Assembly (NCBI RefSeq): GCF_006546835.1
Contig: NZ_VICB01000003.1
Span: 372,001 to 436,000 of the forward strand
Length of the DNA stretch: 64,000 bases
Reading direction: 5' to 3'
From: Actinomyces johnsonii
Lineage (GTDB): Bacteria > Actinomycetota > Actinomycetes > Actinomycetales > Actinomycetaceae
Shown here: positions 27,935 to 36,587 of the stretch, piece after piece
Layout: each line of letters starts with the position of its first letter
Numbering within the stretch: position 1 is the stretch's first letter
Translations under genes and position numbers: made by a program
The notes under the pieces: model-generated
The model's input: only the letters and a program-made list of their open reading frames with translations
What the model was told of the DNA's origin: nothing
The model's database searches: none

Positions 27935-28930
27935 GTGACCTACATCCTCAAGCGCCTGGGCTACTACCTCCTGGCCCTCTGGGCCTCGGTCACCCTCAAC
28001 TTCCTCCTGCCCCGGCTCATGCCCGGCGACCCCGTCTCACGCATGTTCGCCCGCTCCGGCGCCCGCCTCACCGAGACGCAGGCCCTCCAGCTGCGCCGGC
28101 TGTTCGGGCTCGACGACGCACCCCTGTGGCAGCAGTACCTCAGATACCTCCGCTCCGTCCTCACCGGGGACCTGGGCGTATCCATCTCCCGCTTCCCGGC
28201 ACCGGTCAGCGAGGTCATCGGCAGCCAGATCGGCTGGACCGTCCTGCTGGGCGGTGTCGCCCTGGTCATCGCGGCCGGCGTCGGCAGCCTGCTGGGAATC
28301 CTGGCGGCATGGCGGCGCGGGGGAGTGGCCGACTCGATCCTCGTGCCCCTCCTGGTCTTCCTCGGCTCCTTCCCCTACTTCTGGCTGGCCATGGGCTCCC
28401 TCTACCTTCTCGGGATGGGCCTGGGCTGGTTCCCGCTGAGTCACGCCTACACCGCCGGGACCGTCGTGGACTGGTCCAGCCCCGCCTTCCTGGCCGACGT
28501 CGCACAGCACCTCGCACTGCCGGCCCTCACCATCGTGGCGGTCTCCCTGGGCGGCTGGGCCCTGGGGATGCGCAACACGATGATCGCCACCGCCTCCCAG
28601 GACTACATCCTCCTGGCCGAGGCCAAGGGGCTCTCGCGCTCGCGGATCATGCTGCGCTACGCCGCCCGCAACGCCATGCTGCCCACGGTGACCAGCATCG
28701 GCATGTCGTTGGGCTTCATCGTCGGCGGCTCGATGCTCACCGAGGTCGTCTTCGCCTACCCCGGCATCGGCTACCAGCTCTTCAGCGCCGTGGGCGCCCT
28801 GGACTACCCGCTCATGCAGGGAATCTTCCTGACCATCACCGCCGCCGTCCTGGCCGCGAACCTCCTGGTGGACCTCGTCTACATCCGCCTCGATCCCCGC
28901 GTGCGCGCCAGCGGGCAGGGGGAGTCATGA
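27935..28930 (+). CDS. Peptide-type ABC transporter permease (DppB family)
   Basis: A 331-residue permease. It begins MTYILKRLGYYLLALWASVTLNFLLPRLMPGDP, the standard DppB N-terminus, and ends NLLVDLVYIRLDPRVRASG. The EAA loop is AEAKGLSRSRIMLRYAARNAMLP. Six membrane helices are expected. The GTG at 27935 is chosen because GGAAGGAGG lies 9 bases before it; the frame is open further upstream but runs over the binding-protein gene. The stop overlaps the next start (ATGA). Confidence 0.93.
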   Translation: MTYILKRLGYYLLALWASVTLNFLLPRLMPGDPVSRMFARSGARLTETQALQLRRLFGLDDAPLWQQYLRYLRSVLTGDLGVSISRFPAPVSEVIGSQIGWTVLLGGVALVIAAGVGSLLGILAAWRRGGVADSILVPLLVFLGSFPYFWLAMGSLYLLGMGLGWFPLSHAYTAGTVVDWSSPAFLADVAQHLALPALTIVAVSLGGWALGMRNTMIATASQDYILLAEAKGLSRSRIMLRYAARNAMLPTVTSIGMSLGFIVGGSMLTEVVFAYPGIGYQLFSAVGALDYPLMQGIFLTITAAVLAANLLVDLVYIRLDPRVRASGQGES

Positions 28931-31527
28931 GCCCGGCCCGACGGTACCTCCAGCAGCGCACCCGACGGCGCGCTCAACGGCGCGGCAGCCCCTTGACCGG
29001 CCTGCTCGCCTCCCTGACCCGCTCCCGCCGGGCCCGGACTGGGGTGGTGATCCTGGCCCTGCTCATCATCGCCGCGCTCCTGGCGCCCGTCATCAGCCCC
29101 GGCGACCCCGCCCGCATCACGGGCGCCCCGGCCGCTGCCCCGAGCCCGGCCCACTGGTTCGGCGTGACGCCGAAGGGTCAGGACGTGCTCGCCATGACCC
29201 TGTGGGGCGCCCGCTCCTCGCTGGCCGTGGGCCTGGGCGCCGGACTCTTGGCGACGCTCGTGGCCCTCGTCGTCGCCCTGGCCTCCGCCTACCTGGGAAG
29301 GGCGGTCGACGGCCTGCTGTCCGTGGTCACCAACGTCTTCCTCCTGCTGCCGGGTCTACCGCTGCTCGTCGTCCTGGCCGCCTACATGCCGCCGGGGTGG
29401 GGCAGCACCCTCATCGTCCTTATCGTCACGGGCTGGGCCGGGGCCGCCCGCGTCCTGCGCTCCCAGGCCATGAGCCTGCGCGGCACGGACTTCGTGGAGG
29501 CCGCCGTCGTCAGCGGGGAACGGCCGGCGCGAATCATGATGGGGGAGATGCTGCCCAACATGGCCTCGGTCGTCATGTCCACGCTGCTGGGCTGCGTCAA
29601 CTCCGCCATCGGTGCCCAGGCCGGGCTCGAGTTCCTGGGACTCGGCCGTTCCGACTCCGTGTCCTGGGGCACCAACCTCTACTGGGCCGCCACCGACGGC
29701 GCGCTCATGACCGGCCGCTGGTGGACCTTCGTGCCCTCGGGCCTCGCCATCGCGCTGGTCGCCTACGCTCTGGCCCTCATCAACGCCGGCGTCGACGAGG
29801 CCACCAATCCCGGCCTGCGCCGCGCGGCCTCTGGGGCGCCTAGTAGGCAGCGGCCCCCGACTCCAGCTGCCGAGCCGGACAGTGGTAACCGGGCCGTCCC
29901 TGAACCTGTCCTACGTATCGAGGACCTGAGCGTCGAGTACGACGCCGGTGATCGCTCTAGCGGAGGCGGCTGCGTCATCGGCGTCGACCGGTTCAGCCTC
30001 GCCGTCGGGCGGGATGAGGTGATGGGCCTGGCCGGTCCCTCCGGCTGCGGCAAGACCACGGTCGCGGCCGCGATCATGCGACTGCTGGGCCCCGCGGCGC
30101 GTATCACCTCCGGCCGTGTCCTGGTGGGCGGGCGCGATGTCCTGGCCCTGGAGGCGGGCGAGCTGTGCCGCCTGCGCTGGCGGGAGATCGCCATCGTCCC
30201 CCAGGCCGCTATGAACGCCCTCAACCCCGTCATGACGATCGGCGAGCAGATCGCCGACGTCCTGACCACCCACGATGGCCTACGACGGCGCACCGCCCGC
30301 GAGCGCGCCGCCGAGCTGCTGGAGTCCGTCGGCATCCCGTCCGGCCGCCTGCGCGCCTATCCCCATCAGCTCTCTGGCGGGCAGCGCCAGCGCGTCGTCA
30401 TCGCCATGGCCCTGACCCTCAGGCCCCGCCTGCTCGTCCTGGATGAGCCGACCACGGCCCTCGACGTCGTCGTCCAGCGGGAGATCATGGAACTGGTCCT
30501 CGACCTCAAGGCCCGCCTGAGCTTCTCCGTCCTGCTCATCACCCACGACCTGTCCCTCATGGCCGGGGTGTGCGACCGCATCGGCGTCATGGAGGCGGGC
30601 CGCCTCGTGGAGGAGGGGCCGGCTCGCCGCATCCTCACCTCACCCGCCCACCCGGCGACGCAGGCCCTTGTGTCGGGGCTGCCGCCCCGTCCCGGCCGCA
30701 GGACGAAGACATCGGCCGAGCCGATTCTTGAGGTCGAGGGACTGCGCATGGACTTTCCCGCCGGCGGGCTGCTCTCGCGACGCACTATCCGTGCCCTGGA
30801 CGGCGTCGACCTGACCCTGCACCGCGGAGAGATCCTGGCCCTGGTGGGGCGGACTGGCTCGGGCAAGTCGACCCTGGCCCGCGTCATCGCGCGTCTGGAG
30901 ACCCCCACCGCCGGGCGCCTCCTCCTGGAGGGACGCGACGTCTTGGCCGAGGAACCGCGCCGCGCCTCCCGCAGCTACCGCAGACGGGTCCAAATGGTCT
31001 TCCAGGACCCCTTCGCCTCCCTCAACCCGGCCCACACCGTCGGGCATGCGCTGGGGCGGGCCCTCGCCGTGCACCGGGGCACCACGGAACCCGGCCGAGG
31101 CTCCGCCGAGCTGCTCGACGCCGTCGGCCTGGAGCCCGAGCTCCTTGGGGCGCGTCCCCATGAGCTCTCCGGTGGACAGCGCCAGCGCGTGGCCATCGCC
31201 CGGGCCCTGGCCTGCGAGCCCGAGGTGCTAGTAGCCGATGAACCCACCTCGATGCTGGACGCCCCGCTGCGCGCCGGTGTCCTCGACCTGCTACTACGGC
31301 TGCGCCGGGAGCGGGACCTGTCCATCCTCTACATCACCCATGACCTGGCCTCGGCCCGCTACCTTGCCGACACCACGGTGGTGCTCCAGGCCGGCCGCCT
31401 CGTGGAGACCGGCCCCACGGCCGAGCTCATGAAGCACCCCGTCCACCCCTGCACCCGACTCCTCCTGAGCAGTGCGTTGGAAAACCGGCGTGAAGTCTGG
31501 GGCTATGACGGTGCTCCGGGTGTATGA
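28927..31527 (+). CDS. Fused ABC transporter: permease (DppC type) + two ATPase domains in one polypeptide
   Basis: An 866-residue protein joining three usual subunits. Residues 1 to about 300 are a DppC-type permease (helix at about 38-60, EAA loop LRGTDFVEAAVVSGERPAR, end INAGVDEATNPGLRR). A Pro-rich linker follows. The first ATPase domain has Walker A GPSGCGKTT (370-378), signature LSGGQRQR and Walker B LLVLDEPTTALD. The second has Walker A GRTGSGKST (641-649), LSGGQRQR and LVADEPTSMLD. The frame has no stop or plausible restart between the parts. It completes the transporter with the binding protein and DppB-type permease upstream. Confidence 0.9.
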   Translation: MSPARRYLQQRTRRRAQRRGSPLTGLLASLTRSRRARTGVVILALLIIAALLAPVISPGDPARITGAPAAAPSPAHWFGVTPKGQDVLAMTLWGARSSLAVGLGAGLLATLVALVVALASAYLGRAVDGLLSVVTNVFLLLPGLPLLVVLAAYMPPGWGSTLIVLIVTGWAGAARVLRSQAMSLRGTDFVEAAVVSGERPARIMMGEMLPNMASVVMSTLLGCVNSAIGAQAGLEFLGLGRSDSVSWGTNLYWAATDGALMTGRWWTFVPSGLAIALVAYALALINAGVDEATNPGLRRAASGAPSRQRPPTPAAEPDSGNRAVPEPVLRIEDLSVEYDAGDRSSGGGCVIGVDRFSLAVGRDEVMGLAGPSGCGKTTVAAAIMRLLGPAARITSGRVLVGGRDVLALEAGELCRLRWREIAIVPQAAMNALNPVMTIGEQIADVLTTHDGLRRRTARERAAELLESVGIPSGRLRAYPHQLSGGQRQRVVIAMALTLRPRLLVLDEPTTALDVVVQREIMELVLDLKARLSFSVLLITHDLSLMAGVCDRIGVMEAGRLVEEGPARRILTSPAHPATQALVSGLPPRPGRRTKTSAEPILEVEGLRMDFPAGGLLSRRTIRALDGVDLTLHRGEILALVGRTGSGKSTLARVIARLETPTAGRLLLEGRDVLAEEPRRASRSYRRRVQMVFQDPFASLNPAHTVGHALGRALAVHRGTTEPGRGSAELLDAVGLEPELLGARPHELSGGQRQRVAIARALACEPEVLVADEPTSMLDAPLRAGVLDLLLRLRRERDLSILYITHDLASARYLADTTVVLQAGRLVETGPTAELMKHPVHPCTRLLLSSALENRREVWGYDGAPGV

Positions 31528-31626
31528 GCATGATGCCGGCGGCAGCGTGATGCTGTGCTTCGGCGGCATCAAGGAGTCCAAGCGTCTCTGGAGCATGGTT
31601 CCTCAGGGGCGTCGAGGACTGACTGC

Positions 31627-33216
31627 TTATCTCTTGACGGGGATGTCGGTGAGGCGGAAGGGGTTGTTGGGGCTGGGGGTGGAGTGCTGGGCGGGTTGGA
31701 GGTCGAGGGTGACGGTGTCCTGTCCGGTGTCGGGCCACACCACTGTCAGGGTCGTGGTGTCACCGGCACCTAGTTGGTTGTCGGCGGTGATCTCGCTGAG
31801 CGGGTGGTGGGTTCCCTCTGCAGCGGTGTAGTCGGCCGGGTAGTAGCGCGTCTGAGCGGTCAGCAGGCTCAGCCCCGTCACCGCGCTCGTCAGCCTGTTG
31901 TCATCCTCGCCGCGGGCGCTTCCGAGTATCTGGGTTGGTTGAAGCCAGTCCGCTGGGCCGGTTTGAGTGCCTCCGGGGCCTCCGGTGGCCTTGACCTCGC
32001 CGACGAGGTACTTTCCGCGGCGGGTGACCTCGGTGAGCACGAAGGTCAACTCGTCCTGTCTCCCATCCCGTTTGACCGTGACCCCCTCGCTGCCCTTGGC
32101 GACCGGTCCCTCGGCCTTAGGCAGGTCGCCACTGCCATGCCCCGTGCCTTTGCTCGCGTCGGGGCTCGACGTGGAGGAGGAGGCCTGGGTGGGGACCAGG
32201 GTGATCTCCACACGGCGGTTGAGCTGGCGGTTGCCGTCGGAGTCGTTGGGAACCCGCGGTGTGCTCTCGCCCTTACCGTCAGTGGACACCGAGAAGGCCG
32301 ACATGTTGGTCAGCTGCCCCAGCCTGTCGGAGACGGACGTCGCCCGACGCTTCGACAGGTCCAGGTTGTGGGCGTCATCGGCGACGTCATCGGTGTGCCC
32401 CACGATCGAGACCTCGCCACCGGGGTAGGTGGACAGCTGGTCCGCCGCCTTCTTCAACGTGGCGTCCGCCTGGGCGCTCAGGTCGGCCGAGTCCGAGTCG
32501 AACAGGACGTCGGAGGCCAGATTGATGACCACCGACTTGCCCGTCACCCGCGTGTCCGAGGCCCCGTCCACCGAGGCGGTGAAGGTCTCCAACGCCACCG
32601 GATCAGGGCTGCTCTCGGTGTCGTAGACGTCCTCCAGCGCCTTCTTGGCCTCCTCGGACAGCTTGCCGTCGCGCACCACAGGCACGCCTTCGAACAGGCC
32701 GGACTCGGGCACCAGGACATTGACGGTCGTGGCGTCGACCGGCTTGAACAGGGCGTGCAACGTAGCATCGGGCTCCTCCTTCGTCAGCTCAGTGCTCTCG
32801 GAGGAGGCCTTGAAAGTCTCCTGTACCGTACCGGCGTCGAAGTCCACCAACCGCACGCCATCGGCACCAGTGAAGTTTCCCGTACCGCTCCAGGCCAGGT
32901 GCACGTCGAACTTCTTGCCGTCAGACGACAGACCGCCGGAGCCCATCTTGTCCAGGTGCACGGCCATGGGCACCACCATGACGTCGTCGGAGACCGCAGC
33001 CGGCCCCACCGTGACCTTCAAGGTCGCCCCCACAGTCGTCACCGTCCGAGTTACCCCCTGACCCGAACCACCTGAGGCACCAGCAGAGCTCGAGTTCGAG
33101 CCGTCCGATGAGCCGCCTTTCTTCCTCCTGTCCAGGCAGGCGGCCAGGACCGGCACCCCCAGGATCGACCAGCCACCCACCAGCAGCGCACGCCGAGACA
33201 CACGCCCCAACACCAT
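31627..33216 (-). CDS. OmpA-domain lipoprotein
   Basis: About 529 residues. An SRRALLVGG start and lipobox LAAC (Cys27) mark a lipoprotein. A Ser/Gly linker precedes a region of about 200 residues with no clear family. An OmpA-type peptidoglycan-binding domain follows (INLASDVLFDSDSADLS, GHTDDVADDAHNLDLSKRRA, NRRVEITL, roughly residues 245-355), with a further beta-rich C-terminal domain (PTQILGSARGEDDNRLTS). It probably attaches to the cell wall through diaminopimelate or its equivalent. The start at 33216 is chosen for the GGAGAGGGAG ribosome site; the frame runs to 33273. It is convergent with the ABC operon. Confidence 0.85.
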   Translation of the reverse strand: MVLGRVSRRALLVGGWSILGVPVLAACLDRRKKGGSSDGSNSSSAGASGGSGQGVTRTVTTVGATLKVTVGPAAVSDDVMVVPMAVHLDKMGSGGLSSDGKKFDVHLAWSGTGNFTGADGVRLVDFDAGTVQETFKASSESTELTKEEPDATLHALFKPVDATTVNVLVPESGLFEGVPVVRDGKLSEEAKKALEDVYDTESSPDPVALETFTASVDGASDTRVTGKSVVINLASDVLFDSDSADLSAQADATLKKAADQLSTYPGGEVSIVGHTDDVADDAHNLDLSKRRATSVSDRLGQLTNMSAFSVSTDGKGESTPRVPNDSDGNRQLNRRVEITLVPTQASSSTSSPDASKGTGHGSGDLPKAEGPVAKGSEGVTVKRDGRQDELTFVLTEVTRRGKYLVGEVKATGGPGGTQTGPADWLQPTQILGSARGEDDNRLTSAVTGLSLLTAQTRYYPADYTAAEGTHHPLSEITADNQLGAGDTTTLTVVWPDTGQDTVTLDLQPAQHSTPSPNNPFRLTDIPVKR

Positions 33217-33431
33217 CACTCCCTCTCCGCGCGCCACACAGCATCCCCAGGCCCTACCCAGCCACAGAAACACAGTCGAACAAGATGATCATCTCATTTA
33301 ATCACGATTTCATATAGCGCCATGGGAGTATTACCGATCCCCTGAGTATCGACTGGACCAGGGGCTCGTGCCTTCGGAAGAGGCTCTCAGTGGTGTCAGA
33401 CGTGCAGACGGGGAGGCTCCGGCTCAGCGGC

Positions 33432-34415
33432 TCACTGGTTGGCTTGCAGTGGCGAGGTCAGCTCGATGCCCTTGCCGCCGCGGGCCAGCGCCTCGACGGC
33501 ACCGGACTGGGAGTTGCGGCGGAACAGGACGTTGGAGGCACCGGCCAATTCGCGGGCCGAGACCACGCGCGGCTCCTTGAACAGGCCGTGGCTGCCGGGC
33601 ACCACGCCGCCCTGCGGCATGAGGGAGACTTTCGTCCCGGCCGTCAGGTACAGCCCAGCCTCGACGACGCAGTCGTCACCCAGCGGGATCCCCAGCCCCG
33701 AGTTCGCGCCCAGCAGGCAGCGCTCGCCCAGGGCTACGCGCTGGCGGCCGCCGCCCGAGAGCATGCCCATGGTGGAGGCGCCGCCGCCGACGTCGGAGCC
33801 GTCACCGATGATGACGCCCTGGGAGATGCGGCCCTCGACCATGGAGCGGCCCAGCGTCCCGGCGTTGTAGTTGACGAAGCCGGCGTGCATGACCGTGGTG
33901 CCCTCGGACAGGTAGGCGCCCAGGCGCACGTTCGAGGCATTGCCGATGCGCACGCCCGAGGGTAGGACGTAGTCGGTCATGCGGGGGAACTTGTCCACCG
34001 AGTGGACCTGTACCGGGCGCCCCAGAGCGGCGCGCAGGCGGGTGCGGGTGGTCTCGAAGTCCTCGGCGCGGCAGGGGCCGGCGGAGGTCCACACCACGTT
34101 GGGCAGGCGGGAAAAGATCCCATCCAGGTTGACGGTGTTGGGCTTGGTCAGGCGGTGGGACAGAGCGTGCAGGCGCAGGTAGGCGCCGGCCACCGTCTGG
34201 GGGGCGTCGTCGAGATCGGCCCAGGTGCGCACCACGGTGGTGTGTACGCCGCGGGCCTCATCGCGGCGCTCCATGGCGCTCAGGGTCGACAGGAGGTCGG
34301 CATGGCCGTCCTCGGGCTCATCGCCGAGAACCGGGCGGGGGTACCACACGTCAAGGGTGTTGCCGTCGTCGGTTACGGTCGCCAGACCGAGACCCCAGGC
34401 ACTGCGAGTCGTCAT
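33432..34415 (-). CDS. dapD: 2,3,4,5-tetrahydropyridine-2,6-dicarboxylate N-succinyltransferase
   Basis: About 327 residues of the actinobacterial DapD type. The N-terminus is [18 protein letters not shown], and the C-terminal half is a left-handed parallel beta helix built of hexapeptides ([40 protein letters not shown]). [19 protein letters not shown] is the conserved acyl-CoA region. The enzyme succinylates tetrahydrodipicolinate in DAP/lysine synthesis, upstream of DapC encoded at 9.4 kb. An in-frame ATG three codons earlier (34424) is possible. Confidence 0.95.
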   Translation of the reverse strand: MTTRSAWGLGLATVTDDGNTLDVWYPRPVLGDEPEDGHADLLSTLSAMERRDEARGVHTTVVRTWADLDDAPQTVAGAYLRLHALSHRLTKPNTVNLDGIFSRLPNVVWTSAGPCRAEDFETTRTRLRAALGRPVQVHSVDKFPRMTDYVLPSGVRIGNASNVRLGAYLSEGTTVMHAGFVNYNAGTLGRSMVEGRISQGVIIGDGSDVGGGASTMGMLSGGGRQRVALGERCLLGANSGLGIPLGDDCVVEAGLYLTAGTKVSLMPQGGVVPGSHGLFKEPRVVSARELAGASNVLFRRNSQSGAVEALARGGKGIELTSPLQANQ

Positions 34416-34476
34416 GGGGAACACCCTACGGGACCCGGTGGCTGACCGAGGTGGACGGGCGTGCGAGAATCACCGC

Positions 34477-35211
34477 ATGGCGCGCACGACGATCCACCTC
34501 ATGCGGCACGGCGAGGTGCACAACCCCGAGGGCCTCCTCTACGGCCGCCTGCCCGGCTACCACCTGTCGACCCTGGGCCACCAGATGGCCCAGCAGGTCG
34601 CCGATGTCCTGTCCGCCTCCGGGCACGACATCACCCGGGTCATCACCTCGCCCCTGGAGCGGGCCCGCGAGTCCGGAGCGCCCACGGCCGCGGCCTTCGG
34701 CCTGACGCCGACGACGGACGCCCGGCTCATCGAGGCGGGCAACCGCTTCGAGGGCGTGGCCGTCAACCGCAACCGCTGGATCCTGGCCCACCCCGCCAAC
34801 TGGAGCAACTACGTCAACCCGCTGCGCCCCTCCTGGGGCGAGCCCTACCGCGAGATCGTCGAACGCATGCGCGGCGCCGTCGTCTCCGCGCTGGGCATCG
34901 CCGAGGGCCACGAGGCTCTTCTCGTCTCCCATCAGCTGCCCGTCTGGTCGCTGCGCCTCTTCCTGGAAGGACGCTCTCTGGCCCATGACCCGCGCCGGCG
35001 CCAGTGCGCCCTGGCCTCCCTGACCTCGCTGACCTTCGAGGACCGCACCCTGGTGGGGCTGGCCTACTGGGAGCCGGCCGGAGACCTGCTGCGCCAGGCC
35101 CGCGATATGGTGCCCGGCACCTCCGCCGCCCGGGCCGCCACCGGCCGGCCCCTCCACACCGACAGCGACAACAGCGACAACAGTGCCAACAGCACCGAGG
35201 CGGCGCGGTGA
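34477..35211 (+). CDS. Histidine phosphatase (phosphoglycerate mutase-like)
   Basis: A 244-residue enzyme. The active-site motif LMRHGEVHN lies at the start, with phosphate-pocket arginines in SPLERARESG and the second histidine in LLVSHQLPVW. It removes phosphate from a small molecule; the substrate is not predictable. ATG 34477 gives a start matching the family, while the open frame upstream runs through the dapD intergenic region. A Ser/Asn-rich tail (DNSDNSANS) ends the protein. Its stop overlaps the next gene (GTGA). Confidence 0.9.
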   Translation: MARTTIHLMRHGEVHNPEGLLYGRLPGYHLSTLGHQMAQQVADVLSASGHDITRVITSPLERARESGAPTAAAFGLTPTTDARLIEAGNRFEGVAVNRNRWILAHPANWSNYVNPLRPSWGEPYREIVERMRGAVVSALGIAEGHEALLVSHQLPVWSLRLFLEGRSLAHDPRRRQCALASLTSLTFEDRTLVGLAYWEPAGDLLRQARDMVPGTSAARAATGRPLHTDSDNSDNSANSTEAAR

Positions 35212-35990
35212 CCCAGCAGCCGCCCTCGCGCCCTGTCGGCGGCCAGGTCGTGCGCACCGGCAACCGGTCTGCCGCATCCGGCGAGGTGACGCGCACCGGG
35301 GCCCGGCGGCCCTCCCCGAGGCGCCCCTGGACCGGGCAGGACTTCGTGTGGTGGCACACCGCCGCCGTCCTGACCGCCACCCGACAGGGCCGGCAACCCA
35401 ACCCGGTCTCACCGGCCATCGACCCCGTGCGCCCGGCCCTGGGATCCGGTGAGGTCATGCTGGCCACCTGCGACGCCGAGCTGCTCATGTGGCGGCGCGG
35501 GGACGCCGCCTACAACCCCTCCCGCGGCTTCTTCCTTGCCGGCGGCCCCGTCGGCCTGGCCCTGACAGCCGCCTTCTTCGGCGGACAGGCCTACCTCAAC
35601 CACCGGCGCCGCCGCGCCGCCGAGGCCGATGCCGTTGAGAAGTGGCGCCACCTGGCCGCCGCCCGCCTGACCGTCTCCACCCACGGCATCTACCTGGGTA
35701 CGGGGGAGGGCGTCATGCCCATCTCCTACGCCGACATCCAGGAGGTCCGGCTCACCGCCACCGGGGAGATCGTCATCGCCGCCGCCAACGCCTCCGGCTC
35801 GGTGCGCCTGAAGATCCGGGCCCAGTGGGCCGAGCTCGTCCTCATCCTGTGGTCGGTGCGCTACATGCCCGAGCACCCTCAGATCGTGGGGCGTGCCTGG
35901 ATGCCGGACGACTGGCTCATCCACGCCGCCGCCCACGGCTACGACGTCGACACGGGTCCCTGGCCCAAAGCGCAGAAGGCCCTTCCTTGA
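35208..35990 (+). CDS. PH-like domain membrane protein
   Basis: A 260-residue protein starting at GTG 35208, coupled to the phosphatase stop (GTGA). The first ~90 residues are hydrophilic and Arg-rich. A hydrophobic segment lies around FFLAGGPVGLALTAAFFGG, then basic residues (NHRRRRAAEAD), then a beta-rich domain (AARLTVSTHGIYLGTGEGVMPI, YADIQEVRLT) that resembles a bacterial PH-like fold. Function unknown. The frame upstream of 35208 is a shadow of the phosphatase gene. Confidence 0.75.
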   Translation: MTQQPPSRPVGGQVVRTGNRSAASGEVTRTGARRPSPRRPWTGQDFVWWHTAAVLTATRQGRQPNPVSPAIDPVRPALGSGEVMLATCDAELLMWRRGDAAYNPSRGFFLAGGPVGLALTAAFFGGQAYLNHRRRRAAEADAVEKWRHLAAARLTVSTHGIYLGTGEGVMPISYADIQEVRLTATGEIVIAAANASGSVRLKIRAQWAELVLILWSVRYMPEHPQIVGRAWMPDDWLIHAAAHGYDVDTGPWPKAQKALP

Positions 35991-36036
35991 GATCGTCTGA
36001 GACCCGACGTCCTAGTCCCGGTCTTCCCCCGGTTTC

Positions 36037-36501
36037 TCAGCGCTGATCGGTGTCGGGCCGGTTGGTGCCGCCAGCATCTCCGGCATCGGACTGCCCAGTA
36101 TCCTTCCCGGTATCGTCCCCGATCCCCGTATCGCCATCGCCGCCGTCGACGGACTTCTCCGGGTGGTGCTTACGACGACGGATGTCCTGCTCCAGGTCCC
36201 GCAGGAACTCGGGGTCGTCGTCGGGAGCCATGGGCCGGGCCCGCTCCGGGCGACGGAAGGTCGTGCCCTCCCTGGAGGACCACACGGTGGGCTCCACATA
36301 GCCGCCGCGCTCCTCGGCGGCCTTGACCCGCGAGACGATGATCCAGGCGATCGGCCCGACGGCTGGGAACACGACGATGAGCATGATCCACAGGAACTTC
36401 GGCATCCGCGCCGGCAGGCTCTCCTCCGGCGTGCGCGCGCAGTCCAGCAGGGCGTACAGCGTCAGGGCGAACGCCAGGACGGTGGGGAGGACGATACGCA
36501 T
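36037..36501 (-). CDS. PLDc_N-domain membrane protein
   Basis: A 154-residue protein. It has two membrane helices (LPTVLAFALTLYALLDC and FLWIMLIVVFPAVGPIAWIIV) with the conserved DCARTPEESLPARMPKFLW between them, the pattern of the phospholipase D N-terminal domain family. That family spans the membrane but has no phosphodiesterase motif here (no HxKxxxxD). The C-terminal ~80 residues are hydrophilic and Asp/Gly-rich. Role unknown. It is convergent with the 35.2 kb gene and divergent from menE. Confidence 0.88.
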   Translation of the reverse strand: MRIVLPTVLAFALTLYALLDCARTPEESLPARMPKFLWIMLIVVFPAVGPIAWIIVSRVKAAEERGGYVEPTVWSSREGTTFRRPERARPMAPDDDPEFLRDLEQDIRRRKHHPEKSVDGGDGDTGIGDDTGKDTGQSDAGDAGGTNRPDTDQR

Positions 36502-36587
36502 GCGCCAACCCTAACCGAGCCGCACGGTCCTGCAGGCCCCTGCATCTGCGCATATCCCTCCCTCCGAAGGCGTGGCACGATCGTCCC

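Noticed and set aside
31774-33075. 433-residue plus-strand frame opposite the OmpA-domain lipoprotein
   Set aside because: Shadow frame; the minus strand has a lipobox and OmpA motifs.
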